Assembly: GCF_003850045.1 (NCBI RefSeq)
Contig: NZ_RQJX01000010.1
Coordinates: 44,106-108,105 of the forward strand
Reading direction: 5' to 3'
DNA from: Aeromicrobium camelliae
GTDB lineage: Bacteria > Actinomycetota > Actinomycetes > Propionibacteriales > Nocardioidaceae
DNA length: 64,000 nt
Shown here in pieces: positions 47,857 to 58,096 of the stretch. The translations under genes and the position numbers were made by a program. A model generated the notes under the pieces. It was not told the origin of the DNA, did not search any database, and worked only from the letters and a program-made list of their open reading frames with translations. How positions within the stretch are numbered: the stretch's first letter is position 1; every line of letters begins with the position of its first letter.

Positions 47857-48774
47857 TCAGCGAGCGGCGATCGCAGCGAGCGCGCGCTCGGTGTCGGCCT
47901 TCACCTGAGCCGTCTGAGCCTCGGTGAGCGGGCCGCGCGGCGGGCGCGTCGGGCCGCCGTAGGAGTTGCCGCAGACGTCCATCGACAGCTTGATGGCCTG
48001 GACGAACTCGGTGCGCGAATCCCAGCGGAACACCGCGACGAGCTGCTCGTACAGATCCTTGGCCTCGTGCCACTTGCCCTCGGCGCAGAGGTTGTAGAGC
48101 TCGACGGCCTCCTTCGGGAAGGCGTTCGGGTAGCCGGCGAACCAGCCCACCGCGCCGTTGACCATGAGCTCGAAGAGCACGTCGTCGGCACCGGCGATGA
48201 TGTCGATGTCGCAGAGTTCCTTGATCTCGTACACGCGGCGCACGTCGCCGGAGAACTCCTTGATCGCGACGACCTCGGGGATCTCGGCGATGCGGGCCAC
48301 GAGCTGCGGCGTGACGTCGACCTTCGTGTCGAACGGGTTGTTGTACGCCATGATCGGCATGCCGACCTCGGCCACCTTGCGGTAGTGCTCGACGACCTCG
48401 TCGTCGTTGGCGCGGTACAGGGTGGGAGGCAGGACGAGGACGCCGTCGGCGCCGTCCTCCTGCGCGTACCGGGTCCACTTCTGGGCCTGGTGCCAGCCGA
48501 CGCCGTGGGCACCGGCGACGACGATGCCGCGACCGTCGACGGCGTCGACGGCGACCTGAATGACCTTGCGGCGCTCCTCATCGGTGAGCGACGAGTACTC
48601 GCCGAGCGAGCCGTTGGGCCCGACGCCGCGGCAGCCGTTGCTCATGAGGAAGTCGACGTGCTCGCCGAACTTGTCGTAGTCGACCGCGAGGCCGGCGGGC
48701 GCCGAGGCGTCCTCCTTGAAGGCCAGCGCGGTCGCGACGACGACACCGCCGAGGTCGATCGTGGGCTCCGACAT
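47857..48774 (-). CDS. Pyrroline-4-hydroxy-2-carboxylate deaminase (DHDPS family)
   Basis: A 305-residue class I aldolase-fold protein of the dihydrodipicolinate synthase family. NGCRGVGPNGSLGEYSSLTDEE has the substrate loop; Tyr in MAYNNPFDTKVD and the Schiff-base Lys in VVAIKEFSGD are present. In hydroxyproline catabolism this family (HypD/LhpC) deaminates pyrroline-4-hydroxy-2-carboxylate to 2-oxoglutarate semialdehyde. AAAGGA precedes the ATG at 48774, 11 nt after the oxidoreductase stop. Confidence 0.9.
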   Translation of the reverse strand: MSEPTIDLGGVVVATALAFKEDASAPAGLAVDYDKFGEHVDFLMSNGCRGVGPNGSLGEYSSLTDEERRKVIQVAVDAVDGRGIVVAGAHGVGWHQAQKWTRYAQEDGADGVLVLPPTLYRANDDEVVEHYRKVAEVGMPIMAYNNPFDTKVDVTPQLVARIAEIPEVVAIKEFSGDVRRVYEIKELCDIDIIAGADDVLFELMVNGAVGWFAGYPNAFPKEAVELYNLCAEGKWHEAKDLYEQLVAVFRWDSRTEFVQAIKLSMDVCGNSYGGPTRPPRGPLTEAQTAQVKADTERALAAIAAR

Positions 48775-48785
48775 GATGAGTCCTT

Positions 48786-50222
48786 TCACGGGATGTGGTG
48801 AGGGGATGTTTCGGTGGACTGAGGCGCACGGGCGAGGTCGCCGATACGCAAAGGGGCGGCGATGGGACGCCGATCGGTGGTGGCCCCGTCGGCGAACGCG
48901 GCGCACCCTGACGAGCCGGACAGCAACTGCTCGACCGAACGGCCGCAGATGCGGCCTTGGCAGAGCCCGAGCCCGGCACGGGTCGTGAGTTTGAGGGACC
49001 GCAGCCCGACCGACGCGGTCGACTCCGCGACGCGGGCGAGAGTCCCGGCGTCGACCTCCTCACAGCGGCAGACGATGGTGTCGTCCTGCAGCCAGGTAGA
49101 CCACGACGCGCCGATGGGATGGGCCGTCGCGATGCGCTCGGCGAACCGAGCGAAGCGGTCACGAGCGCGCCGCGCCGCGCGCACCGATGCGTCGGCGCTC
49201 CGGCCGCCGGCGGCGACCCAGCCGGCGATCTCGCCCTCGGCGAGCGCGAGATCGACTCCGCCGATCGCGGTGATCTCGCCCGCCGCGAACACGCCATCCA
49301 CGCTCGTGCGCTGCTCGCCGTCCACGCGTACGAAGCGCTCGTCGGTGAGCTCGCACCCTGCCGCGACGGCGAGTTCGAGACGCGGGGTGAACCCGTGGCC
49401 CAGGCAGACGGCGTCGCAGGCGATGCGCCGCTCGGTTCCAGGCACCGGGGCCCAGTCCGCGTCGAGTCGCGCGACCGTGACCGCTTCGACGCGATCGGTG
49501 CCGTGGATCTCCACGACGCCGAAGCCGGTGCGGTACGGCACGCGGCCGCGCAGGTGGTGCGCGACGTAGCCGGCGAGCTCACTGACCTTGTGGGACGCCC
49601 CCATCAGTTCCCAGGGGCGCGCGAGCCAATGACGAGCCATGCGCGAGGGGCGGGACGCCTCGAAGACGCCGACGACCCGAGCACCGGCCTGTCCGAGCGA
49701 TGCGGTCACGGGGAACAGGAACGGCCCGGAGCCGGCGACGACGACGCGGTCGCCGACGGCGATCCGCTCCCCCTTCGCCATGGCCTGGGCGGCTCCCGCA
49801 GTGAAGACGCCCGGCAGGGTCCATCCGGGCACCGGCAGCGCACGGTCGTGCGCTCCGGTGGCGAGCACGAGGCGGTCGGGCACGACGGTCTCGGTGACGC
49901 GGGTGCCGTCGACATCGCCGTACGCGAGGTTGACGCGCAGGCTGCCATCGGCACGCCGCTCGATGGCCCAGACCTGAGTCTCGGTGTCGATCGTGCATCC
50001 CGAGTCCGACTCCAGGGCCTGGCGCAACGACTGGTAGGCGCCCCACTGATGGTGCAGGACCGACTCGCGTCCCGAGGGACGGCTCTCGGGAAGATGACGC
50101 CAGTATTGGCCGCCGGTGCGCTCGGCGGAGTCGATGACGCGGACCATGGCGCCACGCCGACGTGCGGCGGCAGCGGCCGCGAGGCCGGCCGGGCCGGCTC
50201 CGACGACGAGGACGTCGGTCAT
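48786..50222 (-). CDS. FAD/NAD-dependent oxidoreductase subunit with C-terminal [2Fe-2S] domain
   Basis: A 478-residue HcnB/OoxA-like subunit. FAD motif VVGAGPAGLAAAAAARRRG at the N-terminus, a second Rossmann (VVVAGSGPFLFPVTASL) near 175, GVFAAGEI near 310. A C-terminal BFD-like Cys cluster, CRCEE and CQGRICG, holds a [2Fe-2S]. With the ferredoxin-like subunit and the DAO-type subunit it likely forms a heterotrimeric cis-4-hydroxy-D-proline dehydrogenase like LhpBEF of Pseudomonas. ATG overlaps the ferredoxin subunit stop. Confidence 0.9.
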   Translation of the reverse strand: MTDVLVVGAGPAGLAAAAAARRRGAMVRVIDSAERTGGQYWRHLPESRPSGRESVLHHQWGAYQSLRQALESDSGCTIDTETQVWAIERRADGSLRVNLAYGDVDGTRVTETVVPDRLVLATGAHDRALPVPGWTLPGVFTAGAAQAMAKGERIAVGDRVVVAGSGPFLFPVTASLGQAGARVVGVFEASRPSRMARHWLARPWELMGASHKVSELAGYVAHHLRGRVPYRTGFGVVEIHGTDRVEAVTVARLDADWAPVPGTERRIACDAVCLGHGFTPRLELAVAAGCELTDERFVRVDGEQRTSVDGVFAAGEITAIGGVDLALAEGEIAGWVAAGGRSADASVRAARRARDRFARFAERIATAHPIGASWSTWLQDDTIVCRCEEVDAGTLARVAESTASVGLRSLKLTTRAGLGLCQGRICGRSVEQLLSGSSGCAAFADGATTDRRPIAAPLRIGDLARAPQSTETSPHHIP

Positions 50223-50554
50223 GATCCCGCCTCCTCGACGCGTCGGGGCAGTTCGTCGTGCTGACGCTCGACCTGCGCGCCGTCACGAGCGGTGCGCTGG
50301 CACGCGCGGACGTCACGTTGGCCGTCGACGGTGACGACGCAGTCGAAGCACACACCGATGCCGCAGAACAGGCCGCGAGGCTCGTGGCGCGTGGAGGTCG
50401 TGCGCCAGTCGAGGACGTTGTTGGCCAACAGGACACCGGCGACCGACTGGCCGCGGACACCGACGTACTCGCGGCCTTCGAAGGTGATCGTCACGGGGTC
50501 CGTGGGGCCCGGTTGGATGGGGTCACGTCGCGGGTCGACGGCGCGCGCGCTCAT
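50219..50554 (-). CDS. Small [2Fe-2S] ferredoxin-like subunit of amino acid dehydrogenase
   Basis: A 111-residue Fer2_4 (HcnA-like) subunit. VTITFEGREYVGVRGQSVAGVLLAN leads to the Cys pattern CGIGVCFDCVVTVDG...RAC, four cysteines for a [2Fe-2S] cluster. It passes electrons between the two flavin subunits. ATGA overlaps on both sides couple the three genes in the order catalytic flavoprotein, ferredoxin subunit, FAD/BFD subunit. Confidence 0.9.
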   Translation of the reverse strand: MSARAVDPRRDPIQPGPTDPVTITFEGREYVGVRGQSVAGVLLANNVLDWRTTSTRHEPRGLFCGIGVCFDCVVTVDGQRDVRACQRTARDGAQVERQHDELPRRVEEAGS

Positions 50555-51732
50555 GAGGCGACCTCCTGCAGGTGGGGAGCCAACGTGGGGCGATCGATCG
50601 CGAACGGCGCGGGATCCAACGGAGACTCCGTGTCCATCACCTGGGCGAGCAACAGCTCGGCCGAGGAGACCGACAAGCCGATGCCCGCGCCCTCGTGGCC
50701 CGTCACGTGATACAGGTTCGGCAACCGCGGGTCCTCACCGATGACGGGAAGGTGATCGGGCATGTACGGCCGGAAGCCGCCGTAGGTCCGCAGGACCTGC
50801 ATGTCCTCGAGGAACGGGAAGAGCCGCAACGACTTCATCGCGATCTCTCGGATGACCTCGACGTCGAGCCGATCGTCGAAGCCGACCCGCTGGCGCGAGG
50901 ACCCGATGAGCACCGTGCCGGCGGCCGTCGACTCCACAACGGTCGAGGTCTGCAGGTCCGCATCACCGGACTGGGTCGCTCCGACATAGTCGGCGTCGTA
51001 CACCTTGCGGAAGACGCGGTGCGGCATGCGCGTGGTCACGAGCACCATCCCGCGACGCGGCAGCACCGGAAGCTCGACGCCGAGCGTCCCCGCGACCGCA
51101 CCCGCCCAGGGGCCAGCGGCGTTGACGACGAGATCGGCGTGGAGGTCGCCGCGGGACGTGCGTACGCCCGCGATCCGGCCGGTCGCGTCGCGCAATGCCC
51201 CCACGACCTCGGTCGACGTCATCACGCGAGCACCCGCGCGCCGCGCGGACGCCAGTAGCGCCTCGACGGCCGCGACCGGCTGAACCTGCGCGTCCTGCGG
51301 GTAGTAGACCGCCGCAGTGATCTCGGGATTGAGGTGCGGTTCGAGCTCGAGGGCGTCGTCCGCTCCGATCTCGCGCGCGTCGATCCCGACGTCACGCTGT
51401 GACGCAGCGAAGCCGCGCAGCGGATCGGCGCCCTCGGCCGTCGTCGACACGACGAGGCCGCCCTTGGGCTCGAACTCGATGGAGGGGAAGCCGGGCCCGA
51501 GCTCGTCCTGCAGTTCGCGGGCGACGAGCGGCCACCGAACCGCTGCGTCCACCGCGAGGTCGAGCTCGGGACCCGGAGTCTTGTCCGAGACGAGGAGATT
51601 GCCCTCGCACATGGCCGACGTGCCGCCTGCCACGGCGCCTCGCTCGACGACAGTGACGTCATAGCCGGCGCGGGCGAGCACCCGGGCACAGGCAGCGCCG
51701 GTGATGCCGGCGCCGATCACGACAACGCGCAT
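50551..51732 (-). CDS. FAD-dependent D-amino acid oxidase-family subunit (catalytic)
   Basis: A 393-residue DAO-superfamily flavoprotein. FAD-binding MRVVVIGAGITGAACARVL at the N-terminus; GGFRPYMPDHLPVIGE and HVTGHEGAGIGLS close the flavin site. It is the likely catalytic subunit oxidising cis-4-hydroxy-D-proline to pyrroline-4-hydroxy-2-carboxylate. ATG 51732 has GAGGAG upstream. First gene of the nine-gene operon; operator site C is 21-33 bp before the start codon. Confidence 0.9.
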   Translation of the reverse strand: MRVVVIGAGITGAACARVLARAGYDVTVVERGAVAGGTSAMCEGNLLVSDKTPGPELDLAVDAAVRWPLVARELQDELGPGFPSIEFEPKGGLVVSTTAEGADPLRGFAASQRDVGIDAREIGADDALELEPHLNPEITAAVYYPQDAQVQPVAAVEALLASARRAGARVMTSTEVVGALRDATGRIAGVRTSRGDLHADLVVNAAGPWAGAVAGTLGVELPVLPRRGMVLVTTRMPHRVFRKVYDADYVGATQSGDADLQTSTVVESTAAGTVLIGSSRQRVGFDDRLDVEVIREIAMKSLRLFPFLEDMQVLRTYGGFRPYMPDHLPVIGEDPRLPNLYHVTGHEGAGIGLSVSSAELLLAQVMDTESPLDPAPFAIDRPTLAPHLQEVAS

Positions 51733-51752
51733 GAGATCTCCTCCTCTCGAGG

Positions 51753-51765
51753 GTAATATATCACA
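51753..51765 (-). promoter_or_regulatory. Island operator, site C
   Basis: On the minus strand TGTGATATATTAC, one base from the A/B sequence, 21 bp upstream of the first gene of the hydroxyproline operon. A position so close to the start suggests repression by blocking the transcription start. Confidence 0.62.
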
Positions 51766-51777
51766 TACTACCGGCCC

Positions 51778-51813
51778 CAGCACCTCCCCCGGCGTGGGCC
51801 GAGGGAGGTGCCG
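51778..51813 (-). terminator. Terminator of the branched-chain-type ABC operon
   Basis: GCACCTCCC (51780-51788) pairs with GGGAGGTGC (51803-51811), with partial pairing outside. It starts 2 nt after the livF-like stop and ends before operator C, separating the transporter and catabolic operons. Confidence 0.6.
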
Positions 51814-51814
51814 G

Positions 51815-52525
51815 TCAGGCGCCGAGGTAGGCCTCGACGACCCTCGGATCGTCGGCCAGTTCGGCGGCCGGGCCGGACAGCGTCACGTGGCCCGTCTCGA
51901 CGACGTACGCCCGGTGCGCGATACGTAGCGCCGCCTTGGCGTTCTGCTCGACGAGCAGCACCGTGGTGCCCTGCTGATTGACCTCGGCGATGATCTCCAT
52001 GACCTGCTTGACGATCAACGGCGCGAGACCCATGGACGGCTCGTCGAGCAGCAGCAGACGCGGACCGGCCACGAGAGCACGTCCGATCGCGAGCATCTGC
52101 TGCTCGCCGCCGGACAGAGTGCCGCCCTGTTGCTTGCGGCGCTCGTGCAGCCGCGGCATGAGGTCGTAGGCCTGCTGAACCCGCTTCTCGACGAGGGACG
52201 CGTCCGCGACGCGGTACCCGCCGAGCATGAGGTTCTCGTGCACGGTCATCGTGCTGAAGATCCGACGCCCCTCGGGAACGTGGACGACGCCGTGCGTCAC
52301 GAGGTCGTGCGCGGGAAGACTGCCCAGGTCGGTGCCGTTCCACGTGATCGTGCCCCGGGTCGCCTTGACGAGTCCGGACAGCAGGTTCATCGTGGTGGTC
52401 TTGCCGGCACCGTTGTTGCCCAGGAGGGAGACGATCTCCCCCTCCCCCACCTCGAAGCTCAGCGAACGCAGGGCGTGGACCCGGCCGTAGTGCACGTCGA
52501 CGCCGTCGACGACGAGACCGCTCAT
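51815..52525 (-). CDS. livF: Branched-chain-type ABC transporter ATPase (LivF-like)
   Basis: A 236-residue ABC ATPase of the LivF type: GNNGAGKTTTMNLLSG, LSGGEQQMLAIGRALV, LLLLDEPSMGLAPLIV. It energises the importer formed by LivH/LivM with the LivK-like lipoprotein. Last gene of livK-H-M-G-F; start overlaps livG (ATGA). Substrates of this family include branched amino acids, urea, amides and proline derivatives; here hydroxyproline is the contextual guess. Confidence 0.92.
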   Translation of the reverse strand: MSGLVVDGVDVHYGRVHALRSLSFEVGEGEIVSLLGNNGAGKTTTMNLLSGLVKATRGTITWNGTDLGSLPAHDLVTHGVVHVPEGRRIFSTMTVHENLMLGGYRVADASLVEKRVQQAYDLMPRLHERRKQQGGTLSGGEQQMLAIGRALVAGPRLLLLDEPSMGLAPLIVKQVMEIIAEVNQQGTTVLLVEQNAKAALRIAHRAYVVETGHVTLSGPAAELADDPRVVEAYLGA

Positions 52526-53318
52526 GCCGCTCCCTCCTCATCGGTGCCGAGATACGCCTCGATCACCTTCGGGTCGTTCTTGATCTGCTCAGGCGTGCCG
52601 TCGGCGATCTCCTTGCCGTAATTGAGCACGATGATCCGCTCGGAGATGTCCATGACGAGTCCCATGTCGTGCTCGATCAACACGATGCCGATCCCCAGCT
52701 CGCGGATCCGGCGGATGAGGTCGATCAGCTGGCGCTTCTCGCTGTGGTTCAGGCCCGCCGCGGGTTCGTCGAGCAGCAGCAACCGCGGCGACGTCGCGAG
52801 GGCGCGAGCGATCTCCACACGACGCTGCTCGCCGTAGGGCAGCTGCGTCACGTAGAGGTCCTCGTCGCCCCGGAAGCCCACGAAGTCGAGCCAACCGCGC
52901 GCATCCTCGACACACTGCGCCTCACTGCGGCGGTACCGCGGCGTGTGCAGCATCGCATCGAACCACCGCTGACTCAGGTCCGCGTGCATGGCGGTCTTGA
53001 CGTTGTCGAGGACCGACATCTCCTTGAACAAGCGCAGGTTCTGGAACGTCCGGGCCATGCCGAGCTTGGTGATCGTCGACGGCAACGACCGGATGATCGA
53101 GCGACCGTCGAAGGTGATCGACCCGCTGGTGGGCCGGTAGAACCCGGTGATGCAGTTGAACGCCGAGGTCTTGCCCGCCCCGTTAGGTCCGATGACCGAG
53201 ACGATCTCGCCGGCGTGCACCGACATGCTCAGCCCGTCGACGGCCTTGACGCCGCCGAAGGCCAGATGGAGGTCCTTGACCTCGAGCAGGGTCTCCCCCT
53301 GCGTGACGGTGCCGTCGG

Positions 53319-53322
<4 letters not shown>
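52522..53322 (-). CDS. livG: Branched-chain-type ABC transporter ATPase (LivG-like)
   Basis: A 266-residue ABC ATPase: GPNGAGKTSAFNCITGFYRP, the LivG-typical ARTFQNLRLFKEMSVLDNV, YGEQRRVEIARAL as signature, LLLLDEPAAGLNHSE. It pairs with LivF. ATG 53322 overlaps the livM stop by 4 nt. Confidence 0.92.
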
Positions 53323-54505
<1,183 letters not shown>

Positions 54506-54509
<4 letters not shown>

Positions 54510-55399
54510 ATCCGTTCCACGACGCGGGCGCCGAGGAGCCCGGTCGGCTTGAAGGACAGGAAGAGGATGAGGCAGGCGAAGGAGAAGACGTCACGCCACT
54601 CGCCGCCGAGCCAAGCCGACCCGAACGACTCGAGCAGGCCGAGCGTCAGGCCACCGAGCATCGCTCCGTAGAGGTTGCCGATACCGCCGATGACCGCAGC
54701 GGTGAAGGCCTTGAGGCCGATGACGAAGCCCATGAGGAAGTCGATCGAACCGTAGTACGCGCCGGCCATGACGCCCGCCGCTCCGGCGAGCGCCGAACCG
54801 ATGAAGAAGACGCGCGCGATGACGCCGTTGACGTTGATGCCCATGAGGGTCGAGGCCTGCGGGTCGAGCGCGATGGCGCGCATCGCACGGCCCTCGCGCG
54901 TCTTGTTGACGTAGAACGCGAGCACGACCATGAGCAGCGCCGCGACGCCCATGAGGGCGAGCTGCGCCGTGGAGACGCGGGCACCGAACAGGTCGAGCGA
55001 TCCGCCGCTGAGCCGGACCGGGTAAGCCTTCGGCGAGGGGCCGAAGATCTGGCGCACGGCGTACTCGAGAGTGAACGACATCCCGACCGCGGTGATGAGG
55101 ACCGCGAGCCGCGGTGAGGTCCGCAATGGCCGGTAGGCGACGCGTTCGATGCCGACGCCGAGCAGACCCGTGAAGATCATCGCGACGAGGATGAGCAGGA
55201 TGAGCGTGGGCACGGTGGCGGCGGCCGTGAGTCCGCCGAAGGACGTCAGTGTCACGAAACCGACGAACGCGCCGATCATGTAGACGTCGCCATGGGCGAA
55301 GTTCAGCAACTTGATGATGCCGTACACCATGCTGTAGCCGAGCGCGATGAGCGCGTAGAACGAGCCCACGAAAAGCCCGTTGAGAATGATCTGAGACAT
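54506..55399 (-). CDS. livH: Branched-chain-type ABC transporter permease (LivH-like)
   Basis: A 297-residue permease with about 8 transmembrane helices. MSQIILNGLFVGSFYALIALGYSMVYGIIKLLNFAHGD at the N-terminus and KTREGRAMRAIALDPQASTLMGIN as cytoplasmic coupling loop are typical of LivH. It is separated from the binding-protein gene by 68 bp with a hairpin. Confidence 0.93.
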
Positions 55400-55426
55400 G
55401 TGGTGGTTGCTCCGATGCAGGGGGCG

Positions 55427-55457
55427 GCACGGGACGCGGGGTCACCGCGTCCCGTGC
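55427..55457 (-). promoter_or_regulatory. Hairpin between livK-like and livH-like genes
   Basis: A perfect 13-bp stem, GCACGGGACGCGG and its complement, with a 5-nt loop, 10 nt after the binding-protein stop. It probably stabilises the binding-protein message and attenuates the permease and ATPase genes. Confidence 0.6.
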
Positions 55458-55467
55458 CTGGGTGTCA

Positions 55468-56652
55468 TCAGTCGTCGAGCAGGTCGTCGTGCAGAACGAA
55501 CGTGCCGTCGTCGCCGATCGTCACGATCGCGAAGCCACCCTGCTCGCGCGTTCCCTGATCGGTGAAGGTGAGCGGGCCGGCGAAGGTCTCGAAGCCGTCG
55601 AGCCCGTGCAGCGCGTCGACCACCTCGGCCATGTCGGTCGTACCGGCCTCCTTGATGGCCTCGGCCGCGACGCGCACGGCGTCGTACGACTGGGTCGAGT
55701 ACGGCCCGGGCTCAGCGCCGAACTTCTCCTTGTACTCGGCGATCCAGTCACCGGCACCCTCGAGCATGTCCGGCGTCTGCGTGAACGTGCCGTAGACGTT
55801 CTCGGTGTAGCCCTCGCCCGTGATCTCGGCGAAGCTGGCGTCGACCGAGCCGTCGCCGACCAGGAACGTGCCCTCGTAGCCGGCGTCCTTCGCCTGGCGG
55901 TTGATGAGCGCGCCCTCCTGGTAGTACCCGGTCCAGTAGACGAAGTCCGCGCCGGAGCCGACGATCTTGTTCGCCTCGGCGGCGTAGTCCTTCTCCTTCG
56001 GCGTGACCGTGGCGTCCTCGACGATCTCGAGGCCGGCCTCCGACGCCTGCTCGGCGAACGAGTCCGCGAGGTCGACGGAGTAGTCGGTCGAGTCGTCGAT
56101 GACCGCGACCTTGGTCGCGCCTTCCTTCTGCGCGAACTTCACCGCGGCCTCGGCCTGCTGCGTTCCGGTGCCGTTGATGAGGAAGACGTTCTCCTGGTCC
56201 GACTCCGGCAGAGCATTGGAGTTGGCCGCGGGGATCACCATCGGGACCTCGGCCTGCAGGAAGATCGGGAGCGTCGGGAGGGTCGCGCCCGAGCAGTAGC
56301 CGCCCACGGAGGCGACGATGCCCTGGGACACGAGCTTGTTCGCGGCCGAGACGGCGGTCGTCGCGTCGCAGGCGTCGTCCTCCGTGACGAGCTCGATCTC
56401 CTTGCCGTCGATGCCGCCGTCGGCGTTGATCTCGTCGACGGCCATCTGGGCGCCGTTCTTCATGTACTCGCCGAACGCGCTCTCGGAGCCCGAGAACGGG
56501 GCGAGGAGGCCGAACTTGAGGGTGTCGCCGGACGCGTCGTCACCGCTACCGCCGACACCGCCGGCGCAGCCGGCCAGGACGGTGGCCACGGCGGCGCTCA
56601 CAGCGGCGAAGCGAGCGCGCTGCCACCCGCGGGTGGAGCGAATGCTGGTCAT
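55468..56652 (-). CDS. livK: Branched-chain-type substrate-binding lipoprotein (LivK-like)
   Basis: A 394-residue lipoprotein: lipobox VLAGC with Cys29, Gly/Ser-rich linker, then a Peripla_BP_6 fold (LKFGLLAPFSGSESAFGEYMKNGAQMAVDEIN). Binding-cleft residues are in GGYCSGATLPTLP and TGYYQEGALINRQ. First gene of the importer operon, with operator site D 53 bp upstream. The adjacent hydroxyproline operon suggests a cyclic amino acid ligand; not shown by sequence alone. Confidence 0.92.
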   Translation of the reverse strand: MTSIRSTRGWQRARFAAVSAAVATVLAGCAGGVGGSGDDASGDTLKFGLLAPFSGSESAFGEYMKNGAQMAVDEINADGGIDGKEIELVTEDDACDATTAVSAANKLVSQGIVASVGGYCSGATLPTLPIFLQAEVPMVIPAANSNALPESDQENVFLINGTGTQQAEAAVKFAQKEGATKVAVIDDSTDYSVDLADSFAEQASEAGLEIVEDATVTPKEKDYAAEANKIVGSGADFVYWTGYYQEGALINRQAKDAGYEGTFLVGDGSVDASFAEITGEGYTENVYGTFTQTPDMLEGAGDWIAEYKEKFGAEPGPYSTQSYDAVRVAAEAIKEAGTTDMAEVVDALHGLDGFETFAGPLTFTDQGTREQGGFAIVTIGDDGTFVLHDDLLDD

Positions 56653-56705
56653 ACGTGTGCCTTTCTGCCGGGCGCGTCCCCGAGCCAGCGCCAACGAAGT
56701 TGCAA

Positions 56706-56718
56706 TGTGACACATTAC
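56706..56718 (-). promoter_or_regulatory. Island operator, site D
   Basis: TGTGACACATTAC (plus strand), one base from the A/B sequence, 53 bp before the livK-like start. A further TGTGAC at 56725-56730 may be a second half-site. Confidence 0.6.
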
Positions 56719-56768
56719 ATACCATGTGACGCAGGTGACGGAACGATTTCAGCGAAAGTCACCGAAAG

Positions 56769-57455
56769 TCAATTCGTTGCGGTGGCGGCCGTTTCCTCGG
56801 CCTCGCCACTCCACCAGCCGAGGACGTGCCCGATGTGGCGGTCCATGAGATCGGCCGCCCCCTGACCATCGCCCGCCTCGAGCAGATCGAGCAGCATCGC
56901 ATGCTCGTCGATCGAGGCACGCAACTGCTCAGGGGTGATCTTCGAGGCGATGCCGACCGTGCGGGTCTGATCGCGCAGGTTGCCGACGACGTCGACCAGC
57001 ACCGGGTTGCCGAGCAAGCCGAGCAGTCCGAGGTGGAAGGCCTTGTCCGATCGCACGTACGTGGCGAAGTCGCGCGCCTCAGCGGAGTCGTTGATGGCGG
57101 CGACCAGCTCGTCGAAGCGGGAGCGCACGGAGGCGTCGAAGACCTGGGCAACCTCGTGCATCGGCGGGCATTCGAGCATGCGGCGGGTGTGGACGAGGTG
57201 CACGAGCTCGTCGCGGCTGACCTCACGCACCCGGAAGCCACGGTTGCGCACCGGGACGACGAAGCCGCGCCGCGCGAGGTTGAGCATCGCCTCGCGGACC
57301 GGGGTGGCCGAGACGTCGTACTGCTGTGCGAGCACCGGCACCGTGAGCAACTCGTGCGGGGGTACCTGCCCGGCGATGATGGCCGCCGTCAGCGACTCCT
57401 CGATCTGCTCACGCAGACTGTGTCCCGGTTCGATCCGGGGAGTCACCCAGCTCAT
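56769..57455 (-). CDS. GntR-family regulator with FCD domain
   Basis: A 228-residue regulator. The winged-helix DNA-binding domain is about 1-75 with the GntR pattern VSATPVREAMLNLARRGFV. The FCD ligand domain is about 85-215, with metal-binding-type His in DKAFHLGLL, DEHAMLLDLL and DRHIGHVLGW. ATG 57455 follows AAAGG. A weaker copy of the island operator (site E) lies 27 bp upstream, suggesting autoregulation. Probably senses hydroxyproline or a pathway intermediate. Confidence 0.9.
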   Translation of the reverse strand: MSWVTPRIEPGHSLREQIEESLTAAIIAGQVPPHELLTVPVLAQQYDVSATPVREAMLNLARRGFVVPVRNRGFRVREVSRDELVHLVHTRRMLECPPMHEVAQVFDASVRSRFDELVAAINDSAEARDFATYVRSDKAFHLGLLGLLGNPVLVDVVGNLRDQTRTVGIASKITPEQLRASIDEHAMLLDLLEAGDGQGAADLMDRHIGHVLGWWSGEAEETAATATN

Positions 57456-57481
57456 GTCGTCGCCTTTCTCGCGCACTGCTG

Positions 57482-57494
57482 CGTGACATACTAC
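57482..57494 (-). promoter_or_regulatory. Island operator, site E, before the regulator gene
   Basis: CGTGACATACTAC on the plus strand, matching 11 of 13 positions of sites A and B. It overlaps the end of the upstream lipoprotein gene and lies 27 bp from the regulator start. Confidence 0.5.
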
Positions 57495-58087
57495 GGCGCG
57501 TTCTGCTCCGGACGCCAGCGAATTGCGTCGGCCGCGTCCGCTATCTGCAGATCGATCGATGCGAGCGACGCGCCTTTCGGCATCAGGTACACCAGGCACT
57601 GGGAGGCCTCATCACCTGCGGGCAGGTCGGCGGGAAGCGCTGCCGGCGGGCAGGGCTCGAAGGTCCCGACGATCGCGTTCGGCGAGATCAGCGTGTTCTC
57701 TCCGTCGTTGGCGAACACCGGCAGAGCCGTCGTTCCAGGCGTGCCCGGCCCCTCGTTCACCACGGAGAGCGTGACGTAGAACGGCGTCGATGCCGCGTCC
57801 TCGGGCGTCAGCGAGAAGAGCGCGAAGTCCTCGATGCGGCCCTGCTTGATCTTCTCGACCGCGACGGTGAGTGCCGTGGCACCCTTCTCGTCCTCGGGGT
57901 AGGCGACCGTGGCCGGCTCCCCCGGGTCGAGCTCGGTGCCACCCTCGGTCAGCGTGACGCCCTTGGGCAACTCGAGACCGGCCGGTTCCTTCTCCTCGTC
58001 TTCTCCCGAGCAGGCGGTCAGGAGCAGTACCGCAGTCAGCACCGGTCCGGTGACGCGCCATGTCCTTCTCACGACAGCAGCGTGCAC
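57491..58087 (-). CDS. Lipoprotein of unknown function
   Basis: A 198-residue predicted lipoprotein: signal peptide with lipobox LLTAC followed by an acidic linker SGEDEEKEPAG. The mature part holds LTVAVEKIKQGRIEDF and FYVTLSVVNEGPGTPGTT, resembling extracellular DUF4352/Telokin-like beta folds. Two Cys (EPCPP, SQCLVY) may form a disulfide. Start uncertain: GTG 58087 or GTG 58072. It lies 9 bp downstream of glyS and is probably cotranscribed. Function unknown. Confidence 0.8.
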   Translation of the reverse strand: MHAAVVRRTWRVTGPVLTAVLLLTACSGEDEEKEPAGLELPKGVTLTEGGTELDPGEPATVAYPEDEKGATALTVAVEKIKQGRIEDFALFSLTPEDAASTPFYVTLSVVNEGPGTPGTTALPVFANDGENTLISPNAIVGTFEPCPPAALPADLPAGDEASQCLVYLMPKGASLASIDLQIADAADAIRWRPEQNAP

Positions 58088-58096
58088 GACGGCCGA

